Of a stretch of 5,967 nucleotides of DNA, positions 5,265-5,967 are shown one piece after another. How positions within the stretch are numbered: the first letter of the stretch is position 1; each line of letters begins with the position of its first letter. Made by a program: the position numbers and the translations under genes. The notes beneath the pieces were generated by a model. It ran no database searches. It was not told the DNA's origin and worked only from the letters and a program-made list of their open reading frames with translations. Origin of the DNA: Actinomycetota bacterium (lineage in GTDB: Bacteria; Actinomycetota; Actinomycetes; S36-B12); NCBI GenBank assembly GCA_026392575.1, contig JAPLBU010000162.1:1-5967 (forward strand). Direction: 5' to 3'.

Positions 5265-5967
5265 CGTCCGGATCGTCGTTGATCTGCAGGATGACGGCCT
5301 TCGGCTCGGTGCAGAACTCCCGGCTGAAGTTGCCGCCCTCGCGGCCCACACCGGAGTCACCGAAGCCACCGAACGGGGCACGCAGGTCGCGGATGAAGAA
5401 GCAGTTCACCCACACCGTTCCGGCACGCAGTCGTGCCGCCATGCGATGCGCGCGGGAGAGGTTCTCCGTGAAGACCATCGCATTGAGGCCGTAGCGCGAG
5501 TCGTTGGCGGCTGCCAAGACCTCCGCCTCGGTATCGAACACCTGCACGGCAACCACCGGGCCGAAGATCTCCTCGCGGCACACGCGTGCTGACGGCGGCA
5601 CATCCACCACGATCGTCGGCAGGACGCTCCAGCCCTCGCCAAGCCCCCCGGTGAGGACCCGTCCGCCGTCCGGGACGATCGAGTCGAGGTAGCTGCTGAC
5701 CTTGGTGAAGTGCTCCTCGCTGGCCAGGGCAAGGGGGAACTCGGTCGCCGGGTCCTTCGGGTCGCCCATCACCATGGCCTCAGCAGCGATCTTGTAGCGC
5801 CGCAGGAACTCCTCGGAGATCCCGCGCTGCAGGAAGAGCCGGGACCCCGCGAGGCAGATCTGACCCGCGTTGCGGAAGATCGCCTGCACGGCCCAATCGA
5901 CCGCATTGTCGAGATCGGCGTCGTCGAAGACGATGTTCGCGCCCTTGCCACCCAGTTCGAGGCTGAC
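5260..5967 (-). CDS. Aldehyde dehydrogenase family protein (2-hydroxymuconic/aminomuconic semialdehyde dehydrogenase-like), C-terminal part
   Basis: NAD(P)-dependent oxidation of an aldehyde to a carboxylic acid, cytoplasmic. The visible 235 residues are roughly the C-terminal half of a protein of about 480-490; the start lies beyond the right edge. In the fragment, the general base Glu4 sits in ELGGKG and the nucleophile Cys38 in GQICLAGSR. They are 34 residues apart, as in the classical family (Glu268/Cys302). EEIFGPVV (133-140) carries the cofactor-ribose glutamate. The C-terminal run from WVNCFFIRDLRAPFGG (186-201) through SGVGREGG resembles the 2-hydroxymuconic, 5-carboxymethyl-2-hydroxymuconic and 2-aminomuconic semialdehyde dehydrogenases of aromatic meta-cleavage or tryptophan catabolism. 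In those enzymes a VN-x3/4-(I/L)R(D/E)L motif precedes PFGG. The substrate cannot be fixed without neighbouring catabolic genes. The gene converges on the helicase-associated gene with 16 bases between. Confidence 0.93.
   Translation of the reverse strand, partial: VSLELGGKGANIVFDDADLDNAVDWAVQAIFRNAGQICLAGSRLFLQRGISEEFLRRYKIAAEAMVMGDPKDPATEFPLALASEEHFTKVSSYLDSIVPDGGRVLTGGLGEGWSVLPTIVVDVPPSARVCREEIFGPVVAVQVFDTEAEVLAAANDSRYGLNAMVFTENLSRAHRMAARLRAGTVWVNCFFIRDLRAPFGGFGDSGVGREGGNFSREFCTEPKAVILQINDDPDA

Noticed and set aside
1..5967. CRISPR arrays, tRNA/rRNA genes, insertion sequences, integrase or phage genes
   Set aside because: No spaced direct repeats, no tRNA-like TTC-rich arms, and no transposase or integrase motif were seen. 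Almost the whole window is accounted for by ordinary coding sequence of uniform composition.

Overview
The window reads as one contiguous chromosomal stretch of a high-GC actinobacterium. The evidence is strong G/C preference at third codon positions, several actinobacteria-restricted families (DUF2530, DUF3027, DUF2771), a cold-shock protein with the long actinobacterial C-terminal tail, and an XPB/Ssl2-N-terminal-like helicase-associated protein. Some start sites look leaderless, which is common in this phylum. Genus cannot be read from the sequence. Family calls come from remembered protein patterns, not searches.

Layout from left to right: (1) the N-terminal 301 codons of an AzgA-type NCS2 purine permease on the minus strand, running off the left edge; (2) a divergent two-helix DUF2530 membrane protein; (3) a minus-strand DUF3027 protein whose stop overlaps that of DUF2530 by 10 bases; (4) a divergent DUF2771-like lipoprotein; (5) a minus-strand cold-shock protein whose stop shares a CTAG palindrome with the lipoprotein stop; (6) a divergent 72-residue two-helix membrane protein; (7) a 675-residue helicase-associated protein; (8) the C-terminal 235 residues of an aldehyde dehydrogenase on the minus strand, tail to tail with gene 7 and running off the right edge.

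Genes 1-6 alternate strands, so there are three short head-to-head promoter regions and two overlapping tail-to-tail junctions. The best regulatory signal is a perfect 8+2+8 inverted repeat (2032-2049) between the DUF3027 and lipoprotein genes. It abuts a -10-like hexamer placed exactly for a leaderless lipoprotein mRNA. A smaller 13-bp palindrome lies in the cold-shock divergent promoter region.

The block DUF2530 / DUF3027 / DUF2771 / cold-shock / helicase-associated protein matches, from memory, a cluster around Rv0862c-Rv0879c in Mycobacterium tuberculosis. Its joint function is unknown. The permease and the aldehyde dehydrogenase look like ordinary metabolic flanks. I see no mobile element, CRISPR array, tRNA, rRNA or phage gene, and no clear new defence-type system. 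The interest lies in this conserved but uncharacterised neighbourhood and its regulatory sites.
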